Of a stretch of DNA of 57,766 bases, positions 44,979 to 53,694 are shown in pieces; position 1 is the first letter of the stretch, and each line of letters starts with the position of its first letter. The stretch comes from a bacterium (GTDB lineage Bacteria > Bdellovibrionota_C > UBA2361 > SZUA-149 > JAQTWB01). The DNA is taken from NCBI GenBank assembly GCA_028689495.1, contig JAQTWB010000011.1, positions 1 to 57,766 of the forward strand, read 5' to 3'. The notes under the pieces were generated by a model. The model saw nothing but the letters and a program-made list of their open reading frames with translations, did not search any database and was not told where the DNA came from. Both the position numbers and the translations under genes were made by a program.

Positions 44979-46187
44979 GGGCACTTTTGTGCCATCAGAG
45001 CACTCAGCCACAACGTTGACATGTTCGGACGAGATCATCATATCGGTATGCACACTGCTTTCATTGCAACCGATATTGGCCAGTTCTTCCGCTGTCATTG
45101 TCGCGCCGCCGTTAATGCAGAATTTATAGGCTGAACCAACTGCGATATGGCAAGCGGCGTTTTCATCAAACAGTATTTCCTGAAACACTAATCCACTCTG
45201 ATATATCGGCGAATCTACTCCAACCAGAGCGACTTCTCCAAGTCGTTTGGCGCCATAGTCACTTGAGATATATTCGGCAAATGTTTCGAGGCCAGCAGAG
45301 GCCGTGTAATCGACGATTTCTCCATCTTTGAATGTCATACAGAGATCGCGAATCAAGACACCGTTGATAAAGAACGGTCTTGTTGCGGCAACGGTGCCTG
45401 CAGTTAGGCGCGCATCAGGCGTAGTGAAGACTTCTTCGGTTGGCACGTTAGGTTCGAATTCCACCCCACGTGGGCTCAAGTCTCCGCCCCCTTTAAAAAT
45501 GGCTCGTGGGGAAAGACCAACATGCAGGTCAGTGCCGGGCCCGGTGAAATGTAAATTACGTATTTTCATTGCTGTTAAATTCTGGCCTCGCTGTTGCAGT
45601 ACTTTGTTGTGTTCACGCCACAATTCAAGACAATTTTCCTTATCAGCACGGCAGGCTTTCAGAATTGCTTGCCACAGCAATTTTTCTGCCTCCTTATCAT
45701 TTTTGGCTTCAGGAAATACTTTTTTCCCCCAAGCTGGAGTAGCCGCAGCGGCAACTGTCCAGTGTACGCCACTCTTGCCAATACCGTCATCGTAAAACTT
45801 TTTTACAGCGTTGTATCGGGCAAGTCGGACGACATTAACTTTTCGTGGCAACAAACCTTGGAAAATATCCGGGTCTTCACTTCCAATAATTTTTAAATTT
45901 GCGGCAACCGTATCTACCAGATCATCGTATTTATTGGTCACATAAGGAGGGACATAGGTGAGATCTTCTTCTGTTGAACTTTCAATGCGGATGCGGCCAA
46001 TCCGCGGGTCCAGTAGTTCAAGATCTACATGTTTCGCCCCTAAGTCGTAGGCTTTTTGCGCAACTAATACGGCAAAATCACGATGGCAGGCTTCGGTGGA
46101 AATATTAACTATTTGCCCTTTCTGTACATTCAATCCATGAACAACCAGTAATTCAGCGTAACGTGACAATTGCTGATGAAAAGTCAT
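44952..46187 (-). CDS. M29-family aminopeptidase
   Basis: A 411-residue metallopeptidase of the AmpS/PepS/aminopeptidase T family. Family landmarks are visible: the FHQQLSRYAELLVVHGLNVQ start, TDLHVGLSPRAIFKGGG, the metal ligand region NVPTEEVFTTPD, then DENAACHIAVG, and SSVHTDMMISSEHVNV, with Glu, His and Asp metal ligands. ATG at 46187 follows AAGGAAAAT; the upstream start at 46214 has no site. Members release N-terminal residues from peptides in the cytoplasm. The gene lies after an esterase on the same strand. Confidence 0.9.
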   Translation of the reverse strand: MTFHQQLSRYAELLVVHGLNVQKGQIVNISTEACHRDFAVLVAQKAYDLGAKHVDLELLDPRIGRIRIESSTEEDLTYVPPYVTNKYDDLVDTVAANLKIIGSEDPDIFQGLLPRKVNVVRLARYNAVKKFYDDGIGKSGVHWTVAAAATPAWGKKVFPEAKNDKEAEKLLWQAILKACRADKENCLELWREHNKVLQQRGQNLTAMKIRNLHFTGPGTDLHVGLSPRAIFKGGGDLSPRGVEFEPNVPTEEVFTTPDARLTAGTVAATRPFFINGVLIRDLCMTFKDGEIVDYTASAGLETFAEYISSDYGAKRLGEVALVGVDSPIYQSGLVFQEILFDENAACHIAVGSAYKFCINGGATMTAEELANIGCNESSVHTDMMISSEHVNVVAECSDGTKVPLIRNGAWV

Positions 46188-46243
46188 ATTTTCCTTTACG
46201 TTCTCTATGTGCACGCTCTATACGCACCTATTGTTTATGTGAG

Positions 46244-46993
46244 CTAACTAGCCAGCCAATGGCTTAGCGCTTTAAGTCCGCCCGTGCCGACTTTATGCGC
46301 TGTATCTTCAATATGAAAAGTTGTTTCTGCCCCGAGGGACTGCAACCTTTTAGCACATCTCTCCGCCTTTTCGAGAGGGATTATTTTATCCTTGCTGCCA
46401 TGGGCAAAGAAATATTTAGGTAACGACGGTAAAGTTGGAGCGCGATGACTGGCAGGTGTCGTTTCTCCGTCTCCTGTTTGCCGAACGTTCTTTGCGACCT
46501 CCTCTTCCATTCTTAGACTTACTCCAGGCACAAAACCAGCTAGTAAGGCAACTCGAGAAAAGAGGAGCCGATTTTTTATGCTGAGGCCACTGATTGCTCC
46601 CGCTCCCTGGCTGAATCCCACGCCAAATAACGAGCACGGTTCAAGAGAAAATAGGCGGCAAGTTCGAAATATGAAGCTATCAAGATAATCCAGTCCAGCG
46701 AGCAACAATTTTTCTGAACTTTGTACATCTGCGGTTCCTGAAGCGCTCAGCTCAACTGGCCACCACGAATATCCACCAATCGGATCGGATAACGGAGCTT
46801 GAGGAGCTATAATTGCTTTTGGTTGCAGTCCCCGCAAAGCCCGGGAGAAGGTCCACATAGCTCCGTGATTTCCTGCCCTGCCGTGGACCATAAATATGAC
46901 AGGTCCCGAACTCTTGTTGTTCAAATAATAACGAAACTTCAATCCGGCGGCTGCCTCCTGTTCCGGTGATGCCTCGACAGAGTCAATCATCAA
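46244..46993 (-). CDS. Alpha/beta-hydrolase, phospholipase/carboxylesterase-like
   Basis: A 249-residue hydrolase. The nucleophile Ser is in LFGVGFSQGAGAISG, the oxyanion-site MVHGRAGNHGAM is near residue 35, and the acid and base are FAHGSKDKIIP and EDTAHKVG. This order matches the Abhydrolase_2 (carboxylesterase/acyl-protein-thioesterase-like) group. No signal peptide is seen. It is immediately upstream of the aminopeptidase with a 56-base gap on the same strand. Confidence 0.82.
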   Translation of the reverse strand: MMIDSVEASPEQEAAAGLKFRYYLNNKSSGPVIFMVHGRAGNHGAMWTFSRALRGLQPKAIIAPQAPLSDPIGGYSWWPVELSASGTADVQSSEKLLLAGLDYLDSFIFRTCRLFSLEPCSLFGVGFSQGAGAISGLSIKNRLLFSRVALLAGFVPGVSLRMEEEVAKNVRQTGDGETTPASHRAPTLPSLPKYFFAHGSKDKIIPLEKAERCAKRLQSLGAETTFHIEDTAHKVGTGGLKALSHWLAS

Positions 46994-47125
46994 TTTAATC
47001 CTTGAAATGAGAATTGAGGAGATTTACGATTCTCACAATAATATGGAGCTCATAACACTCCAACAAAACACAAGAATGCAAAAAAATAAATTGCTGAAAG
47101 TCCTGCAAATTTATTCCGGTAACAC

Positions 47126-47154
47126 TTGACCTGCCCTCGGCAATCTACTAGTTA
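47126..47154 (+). promoter_or_regulatory. Possible promoter of the tRNA-Glu gene
   Basis: TTGACC at 47126-47131 (five of six -35 consensus bases) is followed after 17 bases by TAGTTA at 47149-47154, a poor -10. The tRNA begins 20 bases later. The -35 is convincing, the -10 is not. Confidence 0.4.
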
Positions 47155-47173
47155 TCACGGCCCAAACCGAAGC

Positions 47174-47249
47174 GTCCCCATCGTCTAGGGGCCCAGGACA
47201 CCGCCCTTTCACGGCGGCGACGGGGGTTCAAATCCCCCTGGGGACGCCA
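47174..47249 (+). tRNA. tRNA-Glu (anticodon UUC)
   Basis: A 76-nt cloverleaf with encoded CCA. The acceptor stem GTCCCCA pairs with TGGGGAC. The anticodon stem CCGCC pairs with GGCGG and encloses the loop CTTTCAC with anticodon TTC at 47208-47210. The T-arm GGGGG-TTCAAAT-CCCCC is standard. The gene marks the junction with an accessory-looking region; no duplicated 3' end of the tRNA is visible downstream. Confidence 0.97.
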
Positions 47250-47933
47250 ATTTTTTCAAGCACTTAGATTCCCCATAAATTGCTAAGAAAGGGATGGAGA
47301 TAAAATGGAGATAAAATTCTCCTGAAGCCCCTTTTTTGCCCCAGGCCGTAGCAAGACATTTCGGGCTCTCTCACCACTCCTGGAATGAGTATTCTAGGAA
47401 AAATTTTAAATTTTTTACTCTCCTCTCATCTGCCTTTACCCGCCCTGAGAACATTGTTGTAGTAGTAAGCTGCCTGAATACTTTTTTGGTCAGGCCATCA
47501 GCAAAAATGACGGTAGAACTGGTTGTTTGCGCACCAGATATGAATGTCCCTGGCTATCTGGGATTCGAAATGCCCGTAAAGCATATTTGAAGCAGTATCC
47601 CCCGGTGCAACAAATGCCGGCAGAAAACTTAATTGCCGATATGAGAAAGTAATACATTCCGCCCGCTCAGAGAGATTAGCACCCACCAGAAGTGCGCCAT
47701 TTAGAAGAGACCATCTGAAGCCCGTTATTTTGTCGCCTGGGCTTTTCTGGCTAAGTTCTGGCCTACATCATTGCCTTGCCCGTGTTTGAAAATATGGGGC
47801 AATTTACCCCAGCTGTGGTCATCTGCCCCAGGTAGGCGGGCGAAATACTCCCTAAGTAGCCGAAACCCTGTAACCCCGTTTTGGTACAGCGCTTGCCAGC
47901 TATATGGCTCAACCTAAAACACAGGAGGACGAT
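47250..47933. other. 684-bp interval between tRNA-Glu and the AlpA-like gene
   Basis: No integrase or other intact gene is found. Features seen: an AT-rich stretch (47395-47420); an open frame from 47449 to 47652 without a start codon near its left end but with a protein-like composition (ends KQYPPVQQMPAENLIADMRK), which may be a gene remnant; and a TGGGG-CAATTTA-CCCCA inverted repeat around 47795-47811. Two short frames (84 and 62 codons) have no ribosome site and are not called. Confidence 0.5.
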
Positions 47934-48164
47934 ATGAGCGCTACTGCAATCAATAATCTGATGGGCGGTTTTTTGAACTTCAAAGACGTACAAAAACTTA
48001 CGGGCCTGTCTCGGGCAACAATCTATCGGCAAATTAATGCCGGAACATTCCCAAAGCCAAGACAACTGACTCATAGTAGAGTTGGCTTTCTGGCGTCCGA
48101 GCTTGAAGGCTGGATGACCACCAGAGTCGGAGTGCCTTGGGGAGCAGCGCAAAATGAAAATTAG
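47934..48164 (+). CDS. AlpA-family transcriptional regulator
   Basis: A 76-residue winged-helix/MerR-like DNA-binding protein. The core FKDVQKLTGLSRATIYRQIN followed by GTFPKPRQLTHSRVGFLASE is the classic AlpA pattern (phage and element activators), ending at ELEGWMTTR. ATG at 47934 follows CACAGGAGGACGAT, a strong site. AlpA regulators are typical of integrated elements, and this one lies about 700 bases after a tRNA gene. Its stop overlaps the nuclease gene by 11 bases. Confidence 0.88.
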   Translation: MSATAINNLMGGFLNFKDVQKLTGLSRATIYRQINAGTFPKPRQLTHSRVGFLASELEGWMTTRVGVPWGAAQNEN

Positions 48165-48771
48165 TATCACTGGAGACTCGAGAACTTTTGCAGGAAAATT
48201 TTTTCAATTGCCGGGAATAAAAAGTTCAGAGGTTGTGAAAATTTCTACAAAAGTAACAGCAGTGTTTGCCATGTTGTTTTTCACTAACGTGGCAAGTGCT
48301 GACTCCGGAAAAGTTGTCGGGGTCTCTGACGGCGACACAATCACGGTCATGCACTCGGGAATTCCAGAAAGAATTCGTCTTTTTGGCATTGATTGTCCAG
48401 AAAAGAATCAAGCCTTTGGAGAGCGCGCCAAAAAGGAAACATCAAATCTGGTTTTTGGAAAAACTGTCCAGGTAACTTCTTTTTCAAAGGACAAATACGG
48501 GCGCACTATTGGCGAAGTATTGTTTGAAAACACTCAAAGCCTAAACAAACTCCTTGTCTCAAATGGCTACTGTTGGTGGTATGAGAAATACGCTCCGAAA
48601 AACGCTGAACTAAACCACCTTCAACAACAAGCACGCGCAAAAAAGCTTGGCCTCTGGCATGACAAGAATCCAATACCACCCTGGGAATTTCGTGCGGGTA
48701 GCACCGGCTGGCAAAAGAACTTTATATGGGATTCGAACAGATTAATCCGAGCAGTGAAAGTATATATGTAA
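48154..48771 (+). CDS. Secreted thermonuclease-like (SNase) protein
   Basis: A 205-residue protein with a hydrophobic signal segment (residues ~29-48, ending ASA) and a staphylococcal-nuclease fold: KVVGVSDGDTITVMH, RIRLFGIDCPEKNQAFGERA with the Arg and Asp of the active site, KDKYGRTIGEVLF and a WWYEKYAP segment. It would degrade DNA or RNA outside the cytoplasm. The N-terminal ~28 residues before the hydrophobic core are long for a signal peptide. The gene starts 11 bases before the AlpA stop, and an ATG with GGGGAG upstream is used. Confidence 0.85.
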   Translation: MKISITGDSRTFAGKFFQLPGIKSSEVVKISTKVTAVFAMLFFTNVASADSGKVVGVSDGDTITVMHSGIPERIRLFGIDCPEKNQAFGERAKKETSNLVFGKTVQVTSFSKDKYGRTIGEVLFENTQSLNKLLVSNGYCWWYEKYAPKNAELNHLQQQARAKKLGLWHDKNPIPPWEFRAGSTGWQKNFIWDSNRLIRAVKVYM

Positions 48772-48849
48772 GCGGTCAAAATACGGCGCTCTGTTCCTCT
48801 TGCTCGAAGTCTGGCGAGAATCCCCCCTTTAACCTGAAAGGAGGGAACC

Positions 48850-49011
48850 ATGACAAGAAGCAAACAGGAATGGGGTGCCGAAGCTTTCAGGATTATGCAC
48901 CTTGTTGATGTTCTGCCGCGAATCGATACTCATCCCGTCATGGAGGATCATCTGCTCATGCCAAAGCACTGGAAGGTTCGTTTTGACCGGGACGGCAAGA
49001 ACGCTTCATAG
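48850..49011 (+). CDS. Small 53-residue protein, unknown
   Basis: ATG at 48850 follows GAAAGGAGGGAACC, a near-consensus ribosome-binding site, so it is likely translated. The protein begins MTRSKQEWGAEAFRIMHLVD and contains HPVMEDHLLMPKHWKVRFDR, with several His and Asp residues and no hydrophobic segment. No family is recognised. It lies 78 bases after the nuclease and 23 bases before the first inverted repeat of the Fic promoter. Confidence 0.5.
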   Translation: MTRSKQEWGAEAFRIMHLVDVLPRIDTHPVMEDHLLMPKHWKVRFDRDGKNAS

Positions 49012-49033
49012 AAACCGCTTACGTTGTCCCTCT

Positions 49034-49109
49034 CATGAGCCAATTAGACCTTCCAATCGGCTCATGTTTTTCTTGCTGATGAGCCGATTGGCGGCTATAA
49101 TCGGCTCAT
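49034..49109 (+). promoter_or_regulatory. Fic promoter with paired inverted-repeat operators
   Basis: Two inverted repeats with identical layout: ATGAGCCAATT (49035-49045) and AATCGGCTCAT (49055-49065), and ATGAGCCGATT (49079-49089) and AATCGGCTCAT (49099-49109), each with a 9-base spacer; centres are 44 bases apart. TTGCTG at 49073-49078, 17 bases, then TATAAT at 49096-49101 is a probable promoter, and the predicted start of transcription (7 bases after the -10) is 49108, the A of the fic ATG. The right repeat covers the spacer, the -10 and the start. Confidence 0.75.
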
Positions 49110-50214
49110 GAAATACAACTGGCAACAAAACGACTGGCTCCAATTTAGCTACAATCTCGGTGATTTTAGTGAGTTACTTGAACGGCTTAACACCTTACCA
49201 CATCACCTGGCTGGAATTTTGCGGGCTCTTCCCGAGGATGTAGCGACTGAAACAACAGTTGATTTTCTTGTTTCTGAAGCCATCAAAACATCGGAGATTG
49301 AAGGGGAGTATTTAAGTCGCGAAGATGTGCGTTCTTCCATTTGCGCAAATCTGGGTATTTTTAATGACTCATACATTGCTGGTGACCCACGAGCCAAGGG
49401 AATAGCGGACCTGATGACTTCTGTTCGTACGACCTTTGCGCAACCATTAAGCGAGCAGATGCTATTTGATTGGCACACACAGTTAATGCTCGGTGTGAGT
49501 CATATCAATAAAGGCAAATGGCGCTCTAACCCGGAGCCAATGCGTGTAATCTCGGGACCCATAGGCAAGTGGAAAACCCACTTCGAGGCTCCGCCCTCCA
49601 TAAGAGTTCCTGATGAGATGCAATCTTTCATTGACTGGTTTAATCAAACTGCCCCAGGAGGAAGCAGAGAAATTAAATCCGCTGCCGTTCGGGCTGCAAT
49701 CGCCCATCTTCATTTTGAAAGTATTCACCCATTTGAAGATGGAAACGGGCGGATAGGAAGAGCACTAGCTGAAAAAGTGTTGTTTCAAGGATTCGGTGCC
49801 CCGATATTAGTTAGTCTTTCGCAAACTATAGAAGCCGGGAAAAAAGATTACTACTCAGCACTAAAAAGTGCTCAAACTGCAAACGAAATTACTTCCTGGA
49901 TTGGCTATTTCCTAGAAACTGTTTTTAAAGCTCACCAACAAGCAGAACAACGAATAGACTTCGTTATTCGAAAGACGCATTACCTCGATAAATATCGAGA
50001 TTCCCTAAGTGAACGACAGCTAAAAGTCATTATGCGTATCATGCAAGAAGGCCCAGAAGGTTTCACTGGCGGGATGACTGCAAAAAAATACTGCTCACTT
50101 ACTAGCGTATCAAAGGCAACCGCCACCAGAGATTTGCAGCAACTAGAAAATATTGGCGCACTGAAAAAACTTGGGCAAGGCCGCACGACAAGCTATGTCC
50201 TACCTTGGCTATAA
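49108..50214 (+). CDS. Fic-domain protein with N-terminal DUF4172-like and C-terminal HTH
   Basis: A 368-residue class II Fic protein. The catalytic motif HPFEDGNGRIGRA begins at His 207; Fic proteins usually transfer AMP to a target hydroxyl. The N-terminal inhibitory motif TSEIEGE (residues 61-67, T-x-x-x-E-G) should hold the enzyme inactive until released. The start MKYNWQQNDW is that of DUF4172-containing members. A winged-helix at residues ~320-365 (SVSKATATRDLQQLENIGAL) is ready for DNA binding. The ATG at 49108 lacks a ribosome site and coincides with the predicted transcription start. Confidence 0.9.
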   Translation: MKYNWQQNDWLQFSYNLGDFSELLERLNTLPHHLAGILRALPEDVATETTVDFLVSEAIKTSEIEGEYLSREDVRSSICANLGIFNDSYIAGDPRAKGIADLMTSVRTTFAQPLSEQMLFDWHTQLMLGVSHINKGKWRSNPEPMRVISGPIGKWKTHFEAPPSIRVPDEMQSFIDWFNQTAPGGSREIKSAAVRAAIAHLHFESIHPFEDGNGRIGRALAEKVLFQGFGAPILVSLSQTIEAGKKDYYSALKSAQTANEITSWIGYFLETVFKAHQQAEQRIDFVIRKTHYLDKYRDSLSERQLKVIMRIMQEGPEGFTGGMTAKKYCSLTSVSKATATRDLQQLENIGALKKLGQGRTTSYVLPWL

Positions 50215-50251
50215 ATCCACCGCCCTTAGAAGTGTCGGTGAGAGGTGAGTG

Positions 50252-50785
50252 ATGGGGGAATATCGCTCTTTTCTTGGAAGAGTCGGGAGCCCCGACCGGC
50301 AGGGCCGCCCATACACCCCGCAAAAGAGCTTTAATAGAAGACTTGGAATTGCAGAAAACCGAATGATTGATATCCCAGCCAGATTTTTTGATGTTTATTA
50401 CGATGGACGTTGTTACCCTGGTGCGAAGGGCGTTGTCGGTATTAATAATGGCGCAAACTGCCAACAATTTGCTTATGAGCTTATGCGGCACTTTGGCTAC
50501 AACTTGCCAAATTTCCGCTCAAGCGATCTGTGGCAGGATACGGTTCACACGAGTTTTGTGACCACCTTTGAGCCACTTGATTTGTTGCTTCTTAACGATA
50601 CACCAATCGCATACGGCGCTCACGTTGCAGTCTATCTCGGAAGCGGAACCGTTATTCATCTCTCTAAGAAAATTGGTAAACCTGAGGTAATTTCTCTGTC
50701 TGCTTTACAGACTCGCCCGGAGTATCAAACTCTTATTGGTGGTAAGAGACCCATCATGGCATTTCTCGGAGCCTCAGAGGGTTAA
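50252..50785 (+). CDS. NlpC/P60-like cysteine hydrolase domain protein
   Basis: A 177-residue protein with a candidate catalytic Cys in GINNGANCQQFAYELMRHFGY and a His in YGAHVAVYLGSGTVIHLS, the spacing of NlpC/P60 papain-like hydrolases that act on peptidoglycan or small peptides. No signal peptide is seen, so an extracellular role is not supported by the sequence; the first 35 residues are polar. ATG at 50252 follows AGAGGTGAGTG. It lies 37 bases after the Fic stop on the same strand. Confidence 0.55.
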   Translation: MGEYRSFLGRVGSPDRQGRPYTPQKSFNRRLGIAENRMIDIPARFFDVYYDGRCYPGAKGVVGINNGANCQQFAYELMRHFGYNLPNFRSSDLWQDTVHTSFVTTFEPLDLLLLNDTPIAYGAHVAVYLGSGTVIHLSKKIGKPEVISLSALQTRPEYQTLIGGKRPIMAFLGASEG

Positions 50786-50796
50786 GAATCACCCCA

Positions 50797-51312
50797 ATGC
50801 ATTTGAGCTTCGTTGGCAGAGTAAGAGACATGGAATTTGATATCATCGGTCATGGCCCGTATGTGATGTTTGCACCTGTTGATGAAGTAAAGTGTATAAC
50901 GTTCGGCAAAACACCAAGAGAACAATACCGCCTGGCAAACGATGAAGTTGTGAGCTGGAGTAAAGAGCGTTCCGTAGTTTTATGCTTACTCCCAACGCTT
51001 GAGCCCGAGTTTGATAAAAGTGAGGTAAGTCAGCCACAGGGACGTTTTGTTGTATGTAATAGCGATACAAGCCAGCCGACGGTGAACTTCAGTATTCAAC
51101 TTGACGAGCGAGTCCTTAAGAATGTGTGGGACACATCTCTGAAGCTGATAGATACGGATATGTCAATTTTGGTAAATGCGGTTCTAACGTTTAGTGATTT
51201 ATCGGAGGAAGGTCCTGTCGATAATGACCTTCGGTGTGCAACTATGGACTTCCTTAGGCACAACACGCTTTACCTCAGACAAGTAGAAATCGCGTTTTCA
51301 AGGTTACCGTAA
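50797..51312 (+). CDS. Hypothetical protein, 171 residues
   Basis: An acidic, soluble protein with no membrane segment, starting MHLSFVGRVRDMEFDIIGHG; the second ATG at 50830 (MEFDIIGHG) is an equally likely start. No motif or family is recognised. It follows the NlpC/P60-like gene by 11 bases and is probably cotranscribed with it, so a shared function is possible. Confidence 0.5.
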   Translation: MHLSFVGRVRDMEFDIIGHGPYVMFAPVDEVKCITFGKTPREQYRLANDEVVSWSKERSVVLCLLPTLEPEFDKSEVSQPQGRFVVCNSDTSQPTVNFSIQLDERVLKNVWDTSLKLIDTDMSILVNAVLTFSDLSEEGPVDNDLRCATMDFLRHNTLYLRQVEIAFSRLP

Positions 51313-51510
51313 CTAATCTATATCGATTGAAACTCTGTCGAATTTTGCTGGTAATATCTCAATCGAAACGGCGATTCACTCAAATGACGATTGCAAATTT
51401 TTTGGAACCAAATTTTTCATAAACCTGCTATAAGAAACAGCGACATTAGCTTACCTTTGTCAAAAGAGAATATACATCGATATCTTTGCTCTAACAGAAG
51501 GAGAAATTCC

Positions 51511-51897
51511 ATGAGAAGCAATCCTGTTGGTTGGTTTGAAATTTATGTTCAGGACATGCCGCGTGCGAAGGCTTTTTACGAGGCAGTTTTTGATGGAGAA
51601 CTCACTGCATTGATGAATCCTGATTCTGATAACTTGCCCGGCATGGAGATGTGGGCATTTCCTTCATCCAGGGAGAGTTACGGAGCCCCGGGTGCACTAG
51701 TTCGTATGAATGGTTGTCCGTCTGGGGGAAGCACGTTGGTCTATTTCTCCTGCGAGGACTGCTCGATCGAGGCTGCACGTGCTGCATCGCACGGCGGAAA
51801 AGTCTTTAAGGAAAAGATGGCCATTGGCCAGTATGGCTTTATTGCCCTGGTTGAAGATACCGAAGGCAACATGATTGGCCTTCACTCGTTGAAATGA
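51511..51897 (+). CDS. VOC-superfamily (glyoxalase/bleomycin-resistance-like) protein
   Basis: A 128-residue protein with the VOC start GWFEIYVQDMPRAKAFYEAV and the second half AIGQYGFIALVEDTEGNMIGLHS, which is the conserved end of this fold. Metal ligands are usually His and Glu; E-D-T-E-G-N is present here, but the first His ligand is not evident, so catalysis is uncertain. ATG at 51511 follows AGAAGGAGAAATTCC. It lies alone, 198 bases after the preceding gene. Confidence 0.8.
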   Translation: MRSNPVGWFEIYVQDMPRAKAFYEAVFDGELTALMNPDSDNLPGMEMWAFPSSRESYGAPGALVRMNGCPSGGSTLVYFSCEDCSIEAARAASHGGKVFKEKMAIGQYGFIALVEDTEGNMIGLHSLK

Positions 51898-51963
51898 AGA
51901 AGTGCACGACTCGTCCAGTGGACGAGTTCGTGCATTTTGACGATACACCGTTTTCTTTGGCAG

Positions 51964-52446
51964 TTATTCACACACCGAGTTGAGCATCTTTTCTATTTCG
52001 TCAATGCACGAAGCCAGATTTTCGCACCTGTGTCCCCCTGTCTTTAGGGTAATTATGTGTGCTCGCCCCTTGTACTTGTTTATAGCGTACTGAGGATCCA
52101 GAACGTTATCATCCTCGTTGATAATCAAGTGAATGTATAAATCCAGTGGGTCGGTATCGTCATCGTTATAGAACCTCAGGGAAGGATTAATCATGATAAC
52201 GTCGGCCATTAACTTTCTACCAAGATATCGCGCCCAGTACCCACCCAATGAAGTGCCAATTACAGCCTCGACCTCTTTCCAATCAATGGGAAGTGCGTCC
52301 AGGTGCTTTATTATTTCTTCTCTGGATGACTCGCTTGGGTAGTCGACCGGGATAATATCATACTGTCCCAGGTATTTTTGTATGGTCTGGCAAGTGCGGG
52401 AATCTTTCGAATTGCCTTTGTGCCCGTGTAATACAAGAACGCTCAT
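51964..52446 (-). CDS. Small alpha/beta-hydrolase (RBBP9/YqiA-like)
   Basis: A 160-residue hydrolase: VLVLHGHKGNSKDSRT, nucleophile Ser in VIGTSLGGYWARYLG, acid in NEDDNVLDPQYA and His in KTGGHRCENL. The short length and single-domain form match the RBBP9/YqiA group of esterases. The gene is the only one on the minus strand in this part and is divergent from the LysR regulator 158 bases away, so it may be a target of that regulator (inference). Confidence 0.8.
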   Translation of the reverse strand: MSVLVLHGHKGNSKDSRTCQTIQKYLGQYDIIPVDYPSESSREEIIKHLDALPIDWKEVEAVIGTSLGGYWARYLGRKLMADVIMINPSLRFYNDDDTDPLDLYIHLIINEDDNVLDPQYAINKYKGRAHIITLKTGGHRCENLASCIDEIEKMLNSVCE

Positions 52447-52604
52447 ATTCTCTCCTTTTCTACTTTTTACACCACGTCAACCTGCCAGTGCGGGGAGCGG
52501 GTTCATTAATGAATGACAATCCCCACTTTGGTGTGTTCCTTTTTGGCCCATCTATCTGTAAAGTATAGGTCCTAGACGTATTTGTGAAACAGATAAGGGC
52601 AATA

Positions 52605-53504
52605 ATGAAAATCGACTATAGCTATATAGCAGAGCCTGAGCAGCTGATTGCCTTCCTGGCGGTTGCAAAATATGGAAGTTTTTCCAAGGCTGCGGAAAGA
52701 GTAATGAGGAGTCAATCGACAATCAGTAATGCCGTTGCTACCCTTGAAGTAAAGTTAGGAGTCATGCTTTTTGAGAGAGCAGGAAAGCGACCACCAAGGC
52801 TCACGAAAGAAGGGGAGGAGTTTCAAAGACTCGCAGCCCCTATTGTAGGAGCCCTGATTTCTCTTGAAACAGACTTTCTTGATGCCGTTGAAGGCGCACC
52901 TCCAAGGCTTTCAATTGCAACCCATAGTTCGGTGGTCATGCACATCCTCCCGATTCCAATCGCCAAGTTCAGAAAGGCTCAGCCAACTGCCGAAATATCT
53001 GTCGTTTCAAAGTCCAGAGAAGAAATACTGGCCCTTGTTCGTTCAACTGAGGTCGATCTCGGCATCACGTCACTTCGCTCAGTTCCACAGGATCTGTGCT
53101 ACAAAGTATTTGCCAAATATCCTCGCGAGCTGGTGGCTCCAAAAAGACATCCGCTTTTAAGCAAGAAAATCCTTACTCTAAAGGATTTCTGTCAATATCC
53201 GATAATCATCCGCCCTCGTGGAAGTGCCACGCGCGATCACTTTGATGCAGTTATGGCAAAGGCAGGTCTTAACTACCACGTGTCTCTGGAAGTCACCGGA
53301 AAAGATGCAACACTCGAATATGTCCGCCAGGGAGAAGGTATCGCCTTGGTCAATAACTATAAAGGCGAGCATTCCTATCGCAACAACCTCTGTAGTCGCG
53401 ACGTTAGCAAGCTCTTCGGCTATTCCGAGCGAGGCTTCGTCTGGCTTAACGGCAGAGCGATTAAAGATGTCGTATCGCAGTTCATGAGTGTGATTATGAC
53501 TTAG
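52605..53504 (+). CDS. LysR-family transcriptional regulator
   Basis: A 299-residue regulator. The N-terminal winged HTH (residues ~8-66) is EQLIAFLAVAKYGSFSKAAE followed by QSTISNAVATLEVKLGVMLF and the R-L-T motif; the rest is a periplasmic-binding-protein-like effector domain. ATG at 52605 is chosen (AAGGGC upstream); a GTG at 52584 is also in frame. It is divergent from the RBBP9-like hydrolase. The inducer cannot be inferred. Confidence 0.9.
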   Translation: MKIDYSYIAEPEQLIAFLAVAKYGSFSKAAERVMRSQSTISNAVATLEVKLGVMLFERAGKRPPRLTKEGEEFQRLAAPIVGALISLETDFLDAVEGAPPRLSIATHSSVVMHILPIPIAKFRKAQPTAEISVVSKSREEILALVRSTEVDLGITSLRSVPQDLCYKVFAKYPRELVAPKRHPLLSKKILTLKDFCQYPIIIRPRGSATRDHFDAVMAKAGLNYHVSLEVTGKDATLEYVRQGEGIALVNNYKGEHSYRNNLCSRDVSKLFGYSERGFVWLNGRAIKDVVSQFMSVIMT

Positions 53505-53694
53505 ACGGGGGAAGATCAGTCTATTAGCTGGAATAGGCGGTAGAGGGAGGACCTGATGAGGATGGCCTGCCATTGAGGTATTGAGCTACGGGAAAGAGTT
53601 TTTTGGGGTCATTTGAACGTAAATTGGATAATAATATCACAGTCTGGTTTACAGGTGTTGTTATTACAAATCGACGTTTGTGATAGGAGGGAGA

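Noticed and set aside
47336-47590. 84-codon plus-strand frame after tRNA-Glu
   Set aside because: No ribosome-binding site, no recognisable motif, and composition unlike a protein; another frame across part of it looks more protein-like but lacks a start.
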